From the NCBI GenBank assembly GCA_015056815.1, contig SVFN01000002.1, forward strand, positions 1 to 64,000: 64,000 nucleotides of DNA, read 5' to 3'. This document shows, one piece after another, positions 49,724-58,215 of the stretch. Under the pieces are notes generated by a model, which saw nothing but the letters and a program-made list of their open reading frames with translations, did no database searches and was not told the origin of the DNA. Position 1 is the stretch's first letter, and the number at the start of each line of letters is the position of its first letter. Origin of the DNA: Lachnospiraceae bacterium (GTDB lineage: Bacteria > Bacillota > Clostridia > Lachnospirales > Lachnospiraceae). A program made the translations under genes and the position numbers.

Positions 49724-52219
49724 CTATTCCCACCCCTTAGGATCCTCGGATACCTCTAACTTTCCTTCCTCGATGAATCCAAGCAGGTCTTCCCGTCTCA
49801 TGGGTTTGCCAAAGTAATATCCCTGCGCTCTCTCGCAGCCGATGGATTTTAAGAATTCTCTCTGTTCATCCGTCTCCACGCCTTCCGTCAGGGCGAGGGT
49901 ATTGATCTCATTCGCAAGCTGTACGACTTTGCTGATGATCGGCTTGGTCTTTTCATTGTCTTCAAATCCCGCCAAAAATACCATATCAATCTTTAACACA
50001 TCAAACTGGAAGTCTTTTAAGACATTCAGTGATGAGTAACCGCTTCCAAAATCATCCAGCCAGATCTTAAAGCCGTTTTCCTTAAAGCGCTTCATGGCAT
50101 CTGTCAGAAGCTCCGGATGATCCGTCAATGCGCTCTCTGTGATCTCCACATCCAAAAGATGATGGGCGACCCCGTATTTACCGGAAATTTTCAAAAGTTC
50201 TTCCACCATATCACAGGATTCAAAGTCCCTGCGTGAGAAATTAAGGGATACCGGAACCGCTTTTCTTCCGATGCTTTTGGATTCTGCCAGACATTTGCAG
50301 ACCTGCTCGGCCACGCAAAGATCCAGCTTATGGATCAGATGATATTCCTCCAATACCTCCACAAATACGCCCGGCGGCAAAAGTCCGTAGTCCGGATCTT
50401 CCCAGCGGGCAAGCGCCTCCAGATTGCATAGCTTCCCGTCGGACAGACTGACGATCGGCTGATAGAACACTTTGATGTGTCCCTGCTCGATCGCATGATC
50501 CAGGTTGTTGATGATGTAGTGCTTTCTCTTTGCTTCCTCTTCCAGATCATCATCATAGATCCTGCATTTCACGTCGAAGCGGTGTTTGATGCTCTCGCAC
50601 GCCATACGGGCTCTGTCGCAGGCAAGAGAGGCATCTGCCTCATTGTCTTTTGCCTGATAGACACCGCATTTTAAATCCATCTGGACTTCTTTCTGGCTTC
50701 CGGCAAGTAATTCCCTAAGCACCTGTGCCTTCTCCAGATTCGGTTTGCCGGAAATCAAAGTAAATACGATAAAATGATCATCCGATACTCTGGCAAGAAG
50801 TGCCCCGTTATACAATGTCTCCAGCTTCTGCGCAAAGTCTTTCAGCAGATTATCGCCCGCCTGGAAACCATATTCCCGGTTAAATTCCTTGAAATTATAA
50901 ATATCGAAATAAATAAACTCCGGATGATTCCCTGCTGCCAATGCCTCTTCCATTGCTTCTCCCGCATGCCTTCTGAAATGCTGGATATTGGGAAGCCCAG
51001 TCAGAGGATCGAGCTCATTCCCCATCATCATCCGGTGCTCCAGTTTGCCTTCCCGCTCCTTTTCCTGCATGATCGCAAAGGATTCTGTCAGGATCTGCAG
51101 TCTTCCGATCCTGTTTGCCTCAAGAAGTGTATGGTCTGCAAAGCGTACCATATCCTGCAGTTCAAACTGGCTCTCCGGCGTACCGTAGATCACGCCGCAG
51201 CTGATGGAAACATGAATATCTGTTCCCTCAAAATTCTCCGTATGTACGACCGCCTGCCACTTGCGTAAGAGATCCAGCAATTCCTTGCGCGGTGTCCCAT
51301 ACGAATACAGTATAAATCCGTCCCCGCCAAAACGGTAAACCTCAAACCATTCCTCCGGTGTCTGTTTGCGAAGCGCTGCAAAGCATTCCAGCATCATGGC
51401 CGCAACACGTTTGATCACTTCATCGCCGGTCTCATGGCTGTAAGCATCATTAATATATTTGAGATTATCGATATCCGCCATTGTTACAATGATCTCTTTG
51501 CCGATCAGCTCCGTTGTCTCTTCCCGCATACAATAGCGGTTTTTCAGCCCTGTCAGCGCATCCGTCATCGCCAGCTTGTGCAGTTTCTCATTCATGCTCT
51601 CCATCTGCGCGCCTGACTTCGCATGCTGTATGCGGACATTGTAATTCCCGATCGCCGCCATCAGAACACAGCCCCACAGTATCAGATAATCCGTAACCGT
51701 AACATGTTTTGCTCCATCCACATAGTTCATAAAAAAATACATGAGCAAAAAAGCAAAAGAAGAAATCAGAAATGTCACGACCGGTCTCCATACGATAAGC
51801 AGAAGAGAAAAAATAACCAGCGCTCCAAACGTAAAGATCTGTTCTTTTTTGATATACTCACGGTACGCAATATTGATCCCAAACACGATCGTAATGATGG
51901 AAAAAAGCAGAAAGATCACCATTGTACGCCAATGATGGTTGACTCTTTCTTTTAAGGACTTTCTGGAATAACAGTATACAGTGACCGCTGTAATAAACAA
52001 TAACAGATAGAAGCCAAAATGCTGCCGTGCCCAGTCTGCATGAAATTCGCGCTTTCCTGTAACGGCACCGATCACGGAAGCTGTTAACATCCAGACTTCC
52101 AGCAGCATCACCGCCACGGCCATATAGAGACTGGTCCGCATATTTCCAAAATCATATAAGTCCTGTACTTTATCATCATGCCGTTCCAGTCCTGCCCATA
52201 TTTTGATATGCTCCATCAT
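49724..52219 (-). CDS. Membrane GGDEF-GGDEF-EAL cyclic-di-GMP signalling protein
   Basis: The 831-residue protein (start at 52219, GGAGGAG upstream) has about six N-terminal transmembrane helices, then two GGDEF-type domains and a C-terminal EAL domain. The first GGDEF domain has TDALTGLKNR and, at the signature, FGGDGF; the second has DPLTGLPN and VSDDHF. Both signatures are degenerate, so cyclase activity is doubtful. The EAL domain keeps LEALARW, VEITES, LDDFGSGYSS and EGVET, the residues for cyclic-di-GMP phosphodiesterase activity. It leads an operon with aat and the Cas6-like gene. Confidence 0.92.
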   Translation of the reverse strand: MMEHIKIWAGLERHDDKVQDLYDFGNMRTSLYMAVAVMLLEVWMLTASVIGAVTGKREFHADWARQHFGFYLLLFITAVTVYCYSRKSLKERVNHHWRTMVIFLLFSIITIVFGINIAYREYIKKEQIFTFGALVIFSLLLIVWRPVVTFLISSFAFLLMYFFMNYVDGAKHVTVTDYLILWGCVLMAAIGNYNVRIQHAKSGAQMESMNEKLHKLAMTDALTGLKNRYCMREETTELIGKEIIVTMADIDNLKYINDAYSHETGDEVIKRVAAMMLECFAALRKQTPEEWFEVYRFGGDGFILYSYGTPRKELLDLLRKWQAVVHTENFEGTDIHVSISCGVIYGTPESQFELQDMVRFADHTLLEANRIGRLQILTESFAIMQEKEREGKLEHRMMMGNELDPLTGLPNIQHFRRHAGEAMEEALAAGNHPEFIYFDIYNFKEFNREYGFQAGDNLLKDFAQKLETLYNGALLARVSDDHFIVFTLISGKPNLEKAQVLRELLAGSQKEVQMDLKCGVYQAKDNEADASLACDRARMACESIKHRFDVKCRIYDDDLEEEAKRKHYIINNLDHAIEQGHIKVFYQPIVSLSDGKLCNLEALARWEDPDYGLLPPGVFVEVLEEYHLIHKLDLCVAEQVCKCLAESKSIGRKAVPVSLNFSRRDFESCDMVEELLKISGKYGVAHHLLDVEITESALTDHPELLTDAMKRFKENGFKIWLDDFGSGYSSLNVLKDFQFDVLKIDMVFLAGFEDNEKTKPIISKVVQLANEINTLALTEGVETDEQREFLKSIGCERAQGYYFGKPMRREDLLGFIEEGKLEVSEDPKGWE

Positions 52220-52483
52220 CTGTACTCCTCCGTATTTCCTGTTCTTTCTCGGCCTTCGTTGCAATCCATGGGGCTATCACACCTTTATCCCCTGTCCCCT
52301 TTCTTTTCTTCGTAACGACTGCCACCGACAGCCACTTCCCCTTGTCGCTGTCTTTCCCATGTCCACCCGTATCCGGTGTAGAATTTTATGTGCTCTTTCT
52401 TTCTCCTTTTGTAGGCTTCATGACGATAAAGAAAGATGATATGGTAAAAACCACTCAAAAAAATCGTATGTATATTCGTACTT

Positions 52484-52512
52484 ATTATAAAGAATTAACA
52501 TAAAAAAAGCAA
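52484..52512 (-). promoter_or_regulatory. Predicted promoter of the GGDEF/EAL-aat-cas6 operon
   Basis: On the minus strand TTGCTT (52507-52512), a 17-bp spacer and a perfect TATAAT (52484-52489) would start a transcript with a leader of about 260 bases. No gene is seen in that leader (52220-52480). Confidence 0.5.
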
Positions 52513-52581
52513 TCTCTTTTCCGCCCCTCTCCGGTCCGCCTGTATTCTTAAGGAATTCTTTATGGTATTTTGCTCAAAATA

Positions 52582-52590
52582 TGGTATGAT
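52582..52590 (+). promoter_or_regulatory. Extended -10 promoter upstream of the VanZ-like gene
   Basis: TGGTATGAT (52582-52590) fits an extended -10 box (TGnTATGAT); a clear -35 is absent. Transcription from it would pass through the repeat at 52598-52646 before reaching the gene at 52714. Confidence 0.4.
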
Positions 52591-52597
52591 TGCAGAA

Positions 52598-52655
52598 GTG
52601 CGAAGCACGGAACAATCCGGATATCGGGTTTTGACCTCGCCATCATGATATGATA
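52598..52655. repeat. Partial copy of the hairpin-rich dispersed element
   Basis: The 49 bases 52598-52646 match 26802-26850 with only two mismatches, including the GTGC-GAA-GCAC hairpin and CCG-GATAT-CGG. Weaker similarity continues to about 52655. Only the right-hand part of the longer element is present. It lies in the presumed 5' leader of the VanZ-like gene. Confidence 0.75.
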
Positions 52656-52713
52656 CGGCAGAACCCAGGGTTTTATTGTCCATTCCTGTACAGAGTGGAA
52701 GAAACGGAGTATT

Positions 52714-53259
52714 ATGATGAAAAAATTTTTGCATTATTTCTGGCTGTTTATCAAGACCTTACTGCGGCTGGTATTAAAGCCGCTTTCGTTTTTACCCGCG
52801 CTTGTTGTGATGTATATGATCTTCTCGTTCTCATCGCAAAGCGGTGCCGACAGTTCTCATTTAAGCTACAAGGTCACAAAGGAGCTGGTCGTGATCGCGG
52901 ATCAGGTACTGCAGAAGGATATGAGCGAGGCGCAGATCGAGACCGCCGTGGAGAAATACCATCACTATGTGAGAAAAATGGCGCACTTTACAGAGTATAT
53001 GATCCTTGCAATCTCTGTGGCGTTTCCACTGTATGTCTACGGACTGCGCGGACTCTGGCTGGTCTTCTTCGCTGGCGCGTTCTGCGTAGGCTTCGCCTGT
53101 CTCGACGAATACCATCAGTCCTTCGTGGCAGGAAGAGGTCCCTCGAAGCGGGATGTGTTGATCGATTCAAGCGGTGCTCTGCTTGGGATCTATATCACCC
53201 GCATCATCAGCTTTATCGGCCGCAAGACGATCTTTGCGCCGCTTGCCAAAAAACGCTGA
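52714..53259 (+). CDS. VanZ-like membrane protein
   Basis: The 181-residue protein has four predicted transmembrane helices and the VanZ-family signatures FSFSSQSG, VRKMAHFTEYM and CLDEYHQSFVAGRGPSKRDVLIDSSG. VanZ gives low-level teicoplanin resistance by an unknown mechanism; chromosomal homologues in Firmicutes are common and not in themselves resistance genes. CGGAG precedes the tandem ATG codons at 52714. It is monocistronic; its leader carries a copy of a dispersed repeat, and its stop lies inside the terminator stem. Confidence 0.9.
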   Translation: MMKKFLHYFWLFIKTLLRLVLKPLSFLPALVVMYMIFSFSSQSGADSSHLSYKVTKELVVIADQVLQKDMSEAQIETAVEKYHHYVRKMAHFTEYMILAISVAFPLYVYGLRGLWLVFFAGAFCVGFACLDEYHQSFVAGRGPSKRDVLIDSSGALLGIYITRIISFIGRKTIFAPLAKKR

Positions 53260-53280
53260 GGCCTGTTGCCTCAGCGTTTT
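53248..53280. terminator. Shared bidirectional terminator
   Basis: AAAACGCTGAGGC and GCCTCAGCGTTTT form a perfect 13-bp stem around a 5-7 base loop. The stop codon of the VanZ-like gene is part of the left arm. It also ends htpG transcription from the other side. Confidence 0.88.
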
Positions 53281-53290
53281 GTTCTTTCTT

Positions 53291-55363
53291 TTATTTCGTT
53301 AAAAGCAGCATGATCTCATTGCTTCTTGCTACGAATTTCGCCATTGCCTCGGGAGACAAAGGAGCATTCTGTAACAGTGCCAGATCGTAAAGCTGCTCAC
53401 AGATCATGGAGACATTCTCACCATCTTTGTTTGCCGTGATATACTGTACCAGCGGATGGTTCGCATTTAAGATCAGTGTCTCGCCTTCTCCTCCTCCAAA
53501 CATGCTCATGTCCATACCCGGTGCGGAATACATCTTCATCATATCCTGCATACGTCTGGTCGTCTCGGAAACGGTAAGCATGGAGGAGATCTTCTCATCC
53601 TTTAACTTCTCAACCTTCACCGTCAGCGTTTCTTTGTTCAGTGCTTTTTTCATCAGCTCCGCAATGGCATCGGACTGTGCATCCAGCTCCTTTTGTGCCT
53701 CCTCGTCCGTCTCCGTCTTAAAGGCGTCCTCAAGGTCCGCATCAATACGTGCGAAACGGATGCCGGGATTCTTGTTTTCAAGCTGTGTCACGAAAGGAGA
53801 GTCGATATTGTCTGTCAGATATACAGCGTCCTTCCCTGCTGCCTTGAACATGCTGATATACTGTCCCTGCTGATTCTTGTCCGTCACGTAGTAGATGGTC
53901 TTGATCTTTTTCTCTTTCTCTTCACCTGCACCATCCTCTGTGCTTTCGCTGTCTACGACCTCGGTTTCCACCTTCTCGCCGTTTTCATCCACAGCCGCCT
54001 CGCCGTCTGCAGTATCGATCGGCTTCACCTCAAGGCACTCCGGCAGCGTCATGTATTTGTCTTCCAGGTTCTTAAAGAGAATGTAATCTGTCATCTTCTC
54101 GCAGAACTTGTCATCCTTTAAGCAGCCAAACTTGATGAACGGACTGATATCATCCCAGTATTTCTCGTACTCTTCTTTCTCTGTCTTGCACATGCCGGCA
54201 AGTTTATCCGCCACTTTCTTGCTGATGTACTCAGAGATCTTCTTAACAAAGCCGTCATTCTGCAGTGCACTTCTGGATACGTTAAGCGGCAGATCCGGAC
54301 AGTCGATGACACCTTTTAAGAGCATCAAAAATTCCGGAATGACTTCCTTGATATTATCTGCGATAAATACCTGATTGTTGTATAATTTGATGGTTCCCTC
54401 AATGGATTCATATTCCATGTTGATCTTCGGGAAGTAAAGGATACCCTTTAAATTAAACGGATAATCCATGTTCAGATGGATCCAGAACAAAGGCTCCTTA
54501 TAATCCATGAATACCTTGCGGTAGAAGTCCAGATATTCTTCCTTCGTGCACTCATTCGGATGCTTCGTCCAAAGAGGATGTGTCTCATTGATCAGCTCCG
54601 GTCTTTTCTTAATACGAAGTTTGTGGACGGTCTTTTCATCCTCTCCGCTTCCTGTCTTATCATCAAACTCCTCTGTCACCTCATCCGTGTCCAGCTTCTC
54701 TTCCGGCAGGATCACCTGTGTTTCGGTCGTATTCTCTTTGCTTAAATAAATCTCGGTCGGCATGAAGGAACAGTATTTCTTTAATACTTCTCTCGCCTCA
54801 TACTCATTGCAGAACTTCAGGCATTCTTCGTTCACAAACAATGTGATCTGCGTACCGACAGTTGTCCTGTTTCCTTCCTCCATATGATACTCTGTACCGC
54901 CGTCACATTCCCAGTGTACAGCCTTCGCACCATCCTGATAAGAAAGTGTGTCAATGTGTACCTCGTCTGCAACCATGAAAGCAGAGTAAAAACCAAGACC
55001 GAAATGGCCGATGATCTGATCATCGTTTGCCTTATCTTTATATTTCTCAATGAAATCCGTAGCTCCGGAAAAAGCGATCTGGTTAATGTATTCTTCTACT
55101 TCGCCTTCCGTCATACCAATACCGTTATCGATGATCTTGATCGTCTTATTCTCCGGACTTACAATGACCTGAATCTGGGCCTTATAATCCTGTGGAAGCT
55201 GATATTCTCCCATCATATCCAGCTTCTTTAATTTCGTGATCGCATCACAACCGTTGGAGACCAGTTCCCTGTAAAAGATATCATGGTCGGAATAGAGCCA
55301 CTTTTTGATGATCGGGAAAATATTCTCACTGTTGATCGATAAGCTTCCTTGTTTTTGTGCCAT
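53291..55363 (-). CDS. htpG: Molecular chaperone HtpG (Hsp90)
   Basis: HtpG is the bacterial Hsp90, an ATP-dependent dimeric chaperone of the cytosol. The 690-residue protein shows the GHKL ATPase motifs: RELVSNGCDAITK, IIDNGIGMT and GHFGLGFYSAFMVAD, followed by middle and C-terminal dimer domains. A short acidic insert near residues 460-495 (DGAAVDENGEKVET...EEKEKK region) is longer than in E. coli. A consensus promoter (55416-55444) and a perfect CIRCE element (55452-55478) lie upstream, implying HrcA control. Confidence 0.96.
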   Translation of the reverse strand: MAQKQGSLSINSENIFPIIKKWLYSDHDIFYRELVSNGCDAITKLKKLDMMGEYQLPQDYKAQIQVIVSPENKTIKIIDNGIGMTEGEVEEYINQIAFSGATDFIEKYKDKANDDQIIGHFGLGFYSAFMVADEVHIDTLSYQDGAKAVHWECDGGTEYHMEEGNRTTVGTQITLFVNEECLKFCNEYEAREVLKKYCSFMPTEIYLSKENTTETQVILPEEKLDTDEVTEEFDDKTGSGEDEKTVHKLRIKKRPELINETHPLWTKHPNECTKEEYLDFYRKVFMDYKEPLFWIHLNMDYPFNLKGILYFPKINMEYESIEGTIKLYNNQVFIADNIKEVIPEFLMLLKGVIDCPDLPLNVSRSALQNDGFVKKISEYISKKVADKLAGMCKTEKEEYEKYWDDISPFIKFGCLKDDKFCEKMTDYILFKNLEDKYMTLPECLEVKPIDTADGEAAVDENGEKVETEVVDSESTEDGAGEEKEKKIKTIYYVTDKNQQGQYISMFKAAGKDAVYLTDNIDSPFVTQLENKNPGIRFARIDADLEDAFKTETDEEAQKELDAQSDAIAELMKKALNKETLTVKVEKLKDEKISSMLTVSETTRRMQDMMKMYSAPGMDMSMFGGGEGETLILNANHPLVQYITANKDGENVSMICEQLYDLALLQNAPLSPEAMAKFVARSNEIMLLLTK

Positions 55364-55415
55364 TTACATCTACTTCCTTTCTATTATGAAATGCTTTTCT
55401 CTTTTCATAATTATG

Positions 55416-55444
55416 AGTTTAAGCCTATCCTTTTTGAAAGTCAA
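55416..55444 (-). promoter_or_regulatory. Promoter of htpG
   Basis: On the minus strand TTGACT (55439-55444), a 17-bp spacer and TAAACT (55416-55421) lie about 55 bases upstream of the start codon, just downstream of the CIRCE operator. Confidence 0.78.
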
Positions 55445-55451
55445 GAAAAAA

Positions 55452-55478
55452 TTAGCACTCATTTTTGATGAGTGCTAA
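55452..55478. promoter_or_regulatory. CIRCE element (HrcA operator)
   Basis: TTAGCACTC (55452-55460), nine bases and GAGTGCTAA (55470-55478) match the CIRCE consensus exactly. It lies immediately upstream of the htpG promoter -35 box, so HrcA can repress htpG and release it on heat shock. Confidence 0.95.
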
Positions 55479-55577
55479 CAATTCATTCCGAATCCTTATA
55501 AATCAAGGCTTTCGCTAATTATAAATTTTTTGTAAATAGCCGGCAGATCTCCTGCTTTTGCTGTTTTCACACCCCCG

Positions 55578-56717
55578 TTACAGCTCCTGCGTTTTCCCAC
55601 AGTATTCTTCATATACCGAAAAGAAATCAGCCGTCGTAACGTTCTTGTCATGTATCATACTGATCCCGTTCCAGAGTTCTTCGTTAAGGCTTCGTGTCAG
55701 GCTGTTCACAAACCGGTTGTACACCTCATTAAACACTTCTTTTTTACGTTTCTTCATCAGTTTTTCTTTATTGGCATCCGTCTGCTTTACATCAAATGTA
55801 GAAATGCAGCGGATCACATAATATCCGTCCTCTGCCTTCACTACGCTGCTCACTTCACCGTTATCCAGATCAAAAGCGGCATCTTCCAGGGAACGATCCA
55901 CTTCCCCTTTGCCAAAGGAAACCGTTACCTCTTCCTCATCACTGTACTTTTCCGCCAGAAGCGCAAAATCTTCGCCCTTATTGATATGCCGGATCACACG
56001 CCTTGCGATCTTTAGATCTTCCTTCTGCTCCTCCTCGGAATCGGGAATCTTATTGCCAAGCGCATCTGTTTTATAATTGTGCAAAACGATCTGCTCTACT
56101 GTGATCGTCCTTGCCTCATCATCACTGATCTCCGGATTGACATCCTGAATGATCTTGTCATAAACCGCATTGGCAAGCGCAAATTCTTTATACAGTCCCA
56201 GGATCGTATCTTTCGTAATGCCCATCTGCTCGATCTCTTCCGGGCTCAATGAACTGTAATAAGCCTCTGCTGCTTTTTCAATTTTTCCGTTTTCGTTCTC
56301 GGAAAGTGTGACTTCATGATCTTGTGCCAAAAGCGCCATTGTCTTCACCTGGGCGATCCTTGCGATCACAGAATCCTTCAGTCTCTGCTCCAGGGTGACG
56401 CCCTGTGCACCTGCATTCCAGATATCCGGTCCGTATACCGTCTCATACTGGTTTTGCATGTTCGTGAGATAAACCATCAGTTCCGGCTTCGTACAGGAGG
56501 ATCTGCTGATCCTAAAGATCTCCTCTCCGCCAAATCCGGACGTCAGCACGACCTTTGTATTGGATTCTTCTCCAAACGGAAGTTTTTCACAGCCTGTCAG
56601 CATCCCTGTCATGGTCAGCGACAAACACAGAACTGCCGTCCCTTTTTTGAATCTGTGCAGTCTGTCTATTGTCTTTTTTTTCTTTGTATCCAAATTCATT
56701 TTCTTACTAAATGGCAC
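55578..56717 (-). CDS. PpiC/SurA-type peptidyl-prolyl isomerase lipoprotein
   Basis: The 379-residue product has a lipoprotein signal (hydrophobic stretch ending in the lipobox LTGC near residue 43), a SurA-N-like helical region and a parvulin rotamase domain (about 225-320, VEQIVLHNY...DFALLAEKYSDEE...FGKGEVDRSLEDAAFDL). Such extracytoplasmic foldases (PrsA-like) help secreted proteins fold after export. The start is uncertain: GTG at 56717 has AAGGAG 14 bases upstream, while ATG at 56699 has no close ribosome-binding site. It ends a co-directional run with the FAD oxidoreductase and signalling genes. Confidence 0.88.
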   Translation of the reverse strand: MPFSKKMNLDTKKKKTIDRLHRFKKGTAVLCLSLTMTGMLTGCEKLPFGEESNTKVVLTSGFGGEEIFRISRSSCTKPELMVYLTNMQNQYETVYGPDIWNAGAQGVTLEQRLKDSVIARIAQVKTMALLAQDHEVTLSENENGKIEKAAEAYYSSLSPEEIEQMGITKDTILGLYKEFALANAVYDKIIQDVNPEISDDEARTITVEQIVLHNYKTDALGNKIPDSEEEQKEDLKIARRVIRHINKGEDFALLAEKYSDEEEVTVSFGKGEVDRSLEDAAFDLDNGEVSSVVKAEDGYYVIRCISTFDVKQTDANKEKLMKKRKKEVFNEVYNRFVNSLTRSLNEELWNGISMIHDKNVTTADFFSVYEEYCGKTQEL

Positions 56718-56781
56718 CCCTTAAACCATTACTCCTTATTCCATAATCATAGAGCTTTCGCAGTTACCGTTATCCCGGCAA

Positions 56782-58179
56782 CTACATTTTTTCCAAAATA
56801 CTGTCCGCCACACAGAGCCCGTTCGCAGATGCCTGCTGTAGTCCTCTCGTCACGCCTGCTCCGTCACCGATCGCACGCAATCCCTGAATACTGGTCTCAA
56901 ACTCTTTATTTACGATCACCTTATTGGAATAGAATTTAACCTCCACCCCATAAAGAAGCGTCTCATCTGCCGCGATGCCGGGCGTTACCTTATCCAGCGC
57001 AAAGATCATTTCCTCGATATCCACCATGATCCTGTGCGGGAATACCAAGGACAGATCTCCCGGGACCGCATCCTTTAAAGTCGGTAAAAGATTCCGTCTG
57101 CAAAGTCTCTCTTCTGTTGTACGCCGCCCGCGTTTGAAGTCTCCAAAGGTCTGTACCAGGATCCTGCCGCCGCAGAGCATGTTGGAGAGTTGCGCGATCT
57201 GCTTGCCGTACTCGATCGGCGTCTTGAACGGCTTGGTAAAGTTCTTGGATACCAGCAGGGCAAAGTTTGTGTTGTTCGTCTTGTATTCCTGTGATTTGTA
57301 GGCATGACCGTTTACGACAGCCAGCCCGTTCTCGTAGTATTCTGTCGCCACTTCTCCGGAAGGATTGGTACAAAAAGTGCGCACCTTGTCATCGAAAGTC
57401 GGTGTATGGTAGATCAGCTTTGCCTCATACAGATTCTCATTCAGAAACTGCATCACTTCATCCCGTACCTCCACTCTTACGCCGATATCCACCGTCCCCG
57501 GTCTGGTCTCGATCCCGATTTTCTCACAGATCTGCGAAAACCATGCTGCACCTTCTCTTCCGACGGCTGAGACGATCTCTTTTGCATAAAAGGACTCTCC
57601 CTGTTCCGTTCTGATGCCGACCGCCCGGTTCTCTTCCACCAGAATCTCCTCCACCATGGTATTGAACATGAGGGTAACGCCGCTTGCTTCCAGATGCTTT
57701 TGCAGCTTGCTGTAAATCTTGTAGCCTTCCTCGGTGCCAAGATGCCTGATCGGGCATTCCACCAGCTTCAGGTTGGCATTGATGGCTTTGCGCCGGATCT
57801 GCTGCAGTTCTTTTTCTTTGTCAATACCGTAAACCTTCGTATCCGCACCAAATTTCAGATAAATATCATCGGAACGTTTGATCAGTCCGACGGTTTCTTC
57901 ATAGCCCAATATCTCCGGAAGATTCCCGCCGACATCCGGAGAGAGAGACAGCTTCCCGTCAGAAAAAGCACCTGCACCGGCAAATCCGGTCGTGATCGAG
58001 CATGGTTTACAGCCCACACACTGTCTGGTCGTTCTTTTAGGACATACTCGCTTCTCGATGCTTCTTCCCTTTTCGATCATCAGGACGTTCAGATCCGGTC
58101 GTTTCTCCATCAGCTCATATGCACAGAAAATCCCTCCCGGGCCCGCGCCGATTATGATCACATCAAATTTATTATCCAT
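56782..58179 (-). CDS. FAD-dependent oxidoreductase (COG2509 type)
   Basis: The 465-residue flavoprotein has an N-terminal dinucleotide-binding motif GAGPGGIFCAYEL (about residues 11-23), a Cys-containing segment CPKRTTRQCVGCKPC, and a C-terminal FAD motif IGDGAGVTRGLQQA. It matches the 'uncharacterised FAD-dependent dehydrogenase' family, often annotated NAD(P)/FAD-dependent oxidoreductase. The substrate is unknown; cysteines near the N-terminus may coordinate a cluster or take part in redox. GGAG lies upstream. It lies 36 bases after the hybrid kinase gene and probably shares its transcript. Confidence 0.9.
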   Translation of the reverse strand: MDNKFDVIIIGAGPGGIFCAYELMEKRPDLNVLMIEKGRSIEKRVCPKRTTRQCVGCKPCSITTGFAGAGAFSDGKLSLSPDVGGNLPEILGYEETVGLIKRSDDIYLKFGADTKVYGIDKEKELQQIRRKAINANLKLVECPIRHLGTEEGYKIYSKLQKHLEASGVTLMFNTMVEEILVEENRAVGIRTEQGESFYAKEIVSAVGREGAAWFSQICEKIGIETRPGTVDIGVRVEVRDEVMQFLNENLYEAKLIYHTPTFDDKVRTFCTNPSGEVATEYYENGLAVVNGHAYKSQEYKTNNTNFALLVSKNFTKPFKTPIEYGKQIAQLSNMLCGGRILVQTFGDFKRGRRTTEERLCRRNLLPTLKDAVPGDLSLVFPHRIMVDIEEMIFALDKVTPGIAADETLLYGVEVKFYSNKVIVNKEFETSIQGLRAIGDGAGVTRGLQQASANGLCVADSILEKM

Positions 58180-58215
58180 GTTTTTCTCCTTTTCGCTTAT
58201 TATCCAATACCTCTC

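Noticed and set aside
52714-53259. A teicoplanin-resistance gene (vanZ)
   Set aside because: The protein is VanZ-like, but chromosomal homologues are common and there is no van cluster, so no resistance claim is made.
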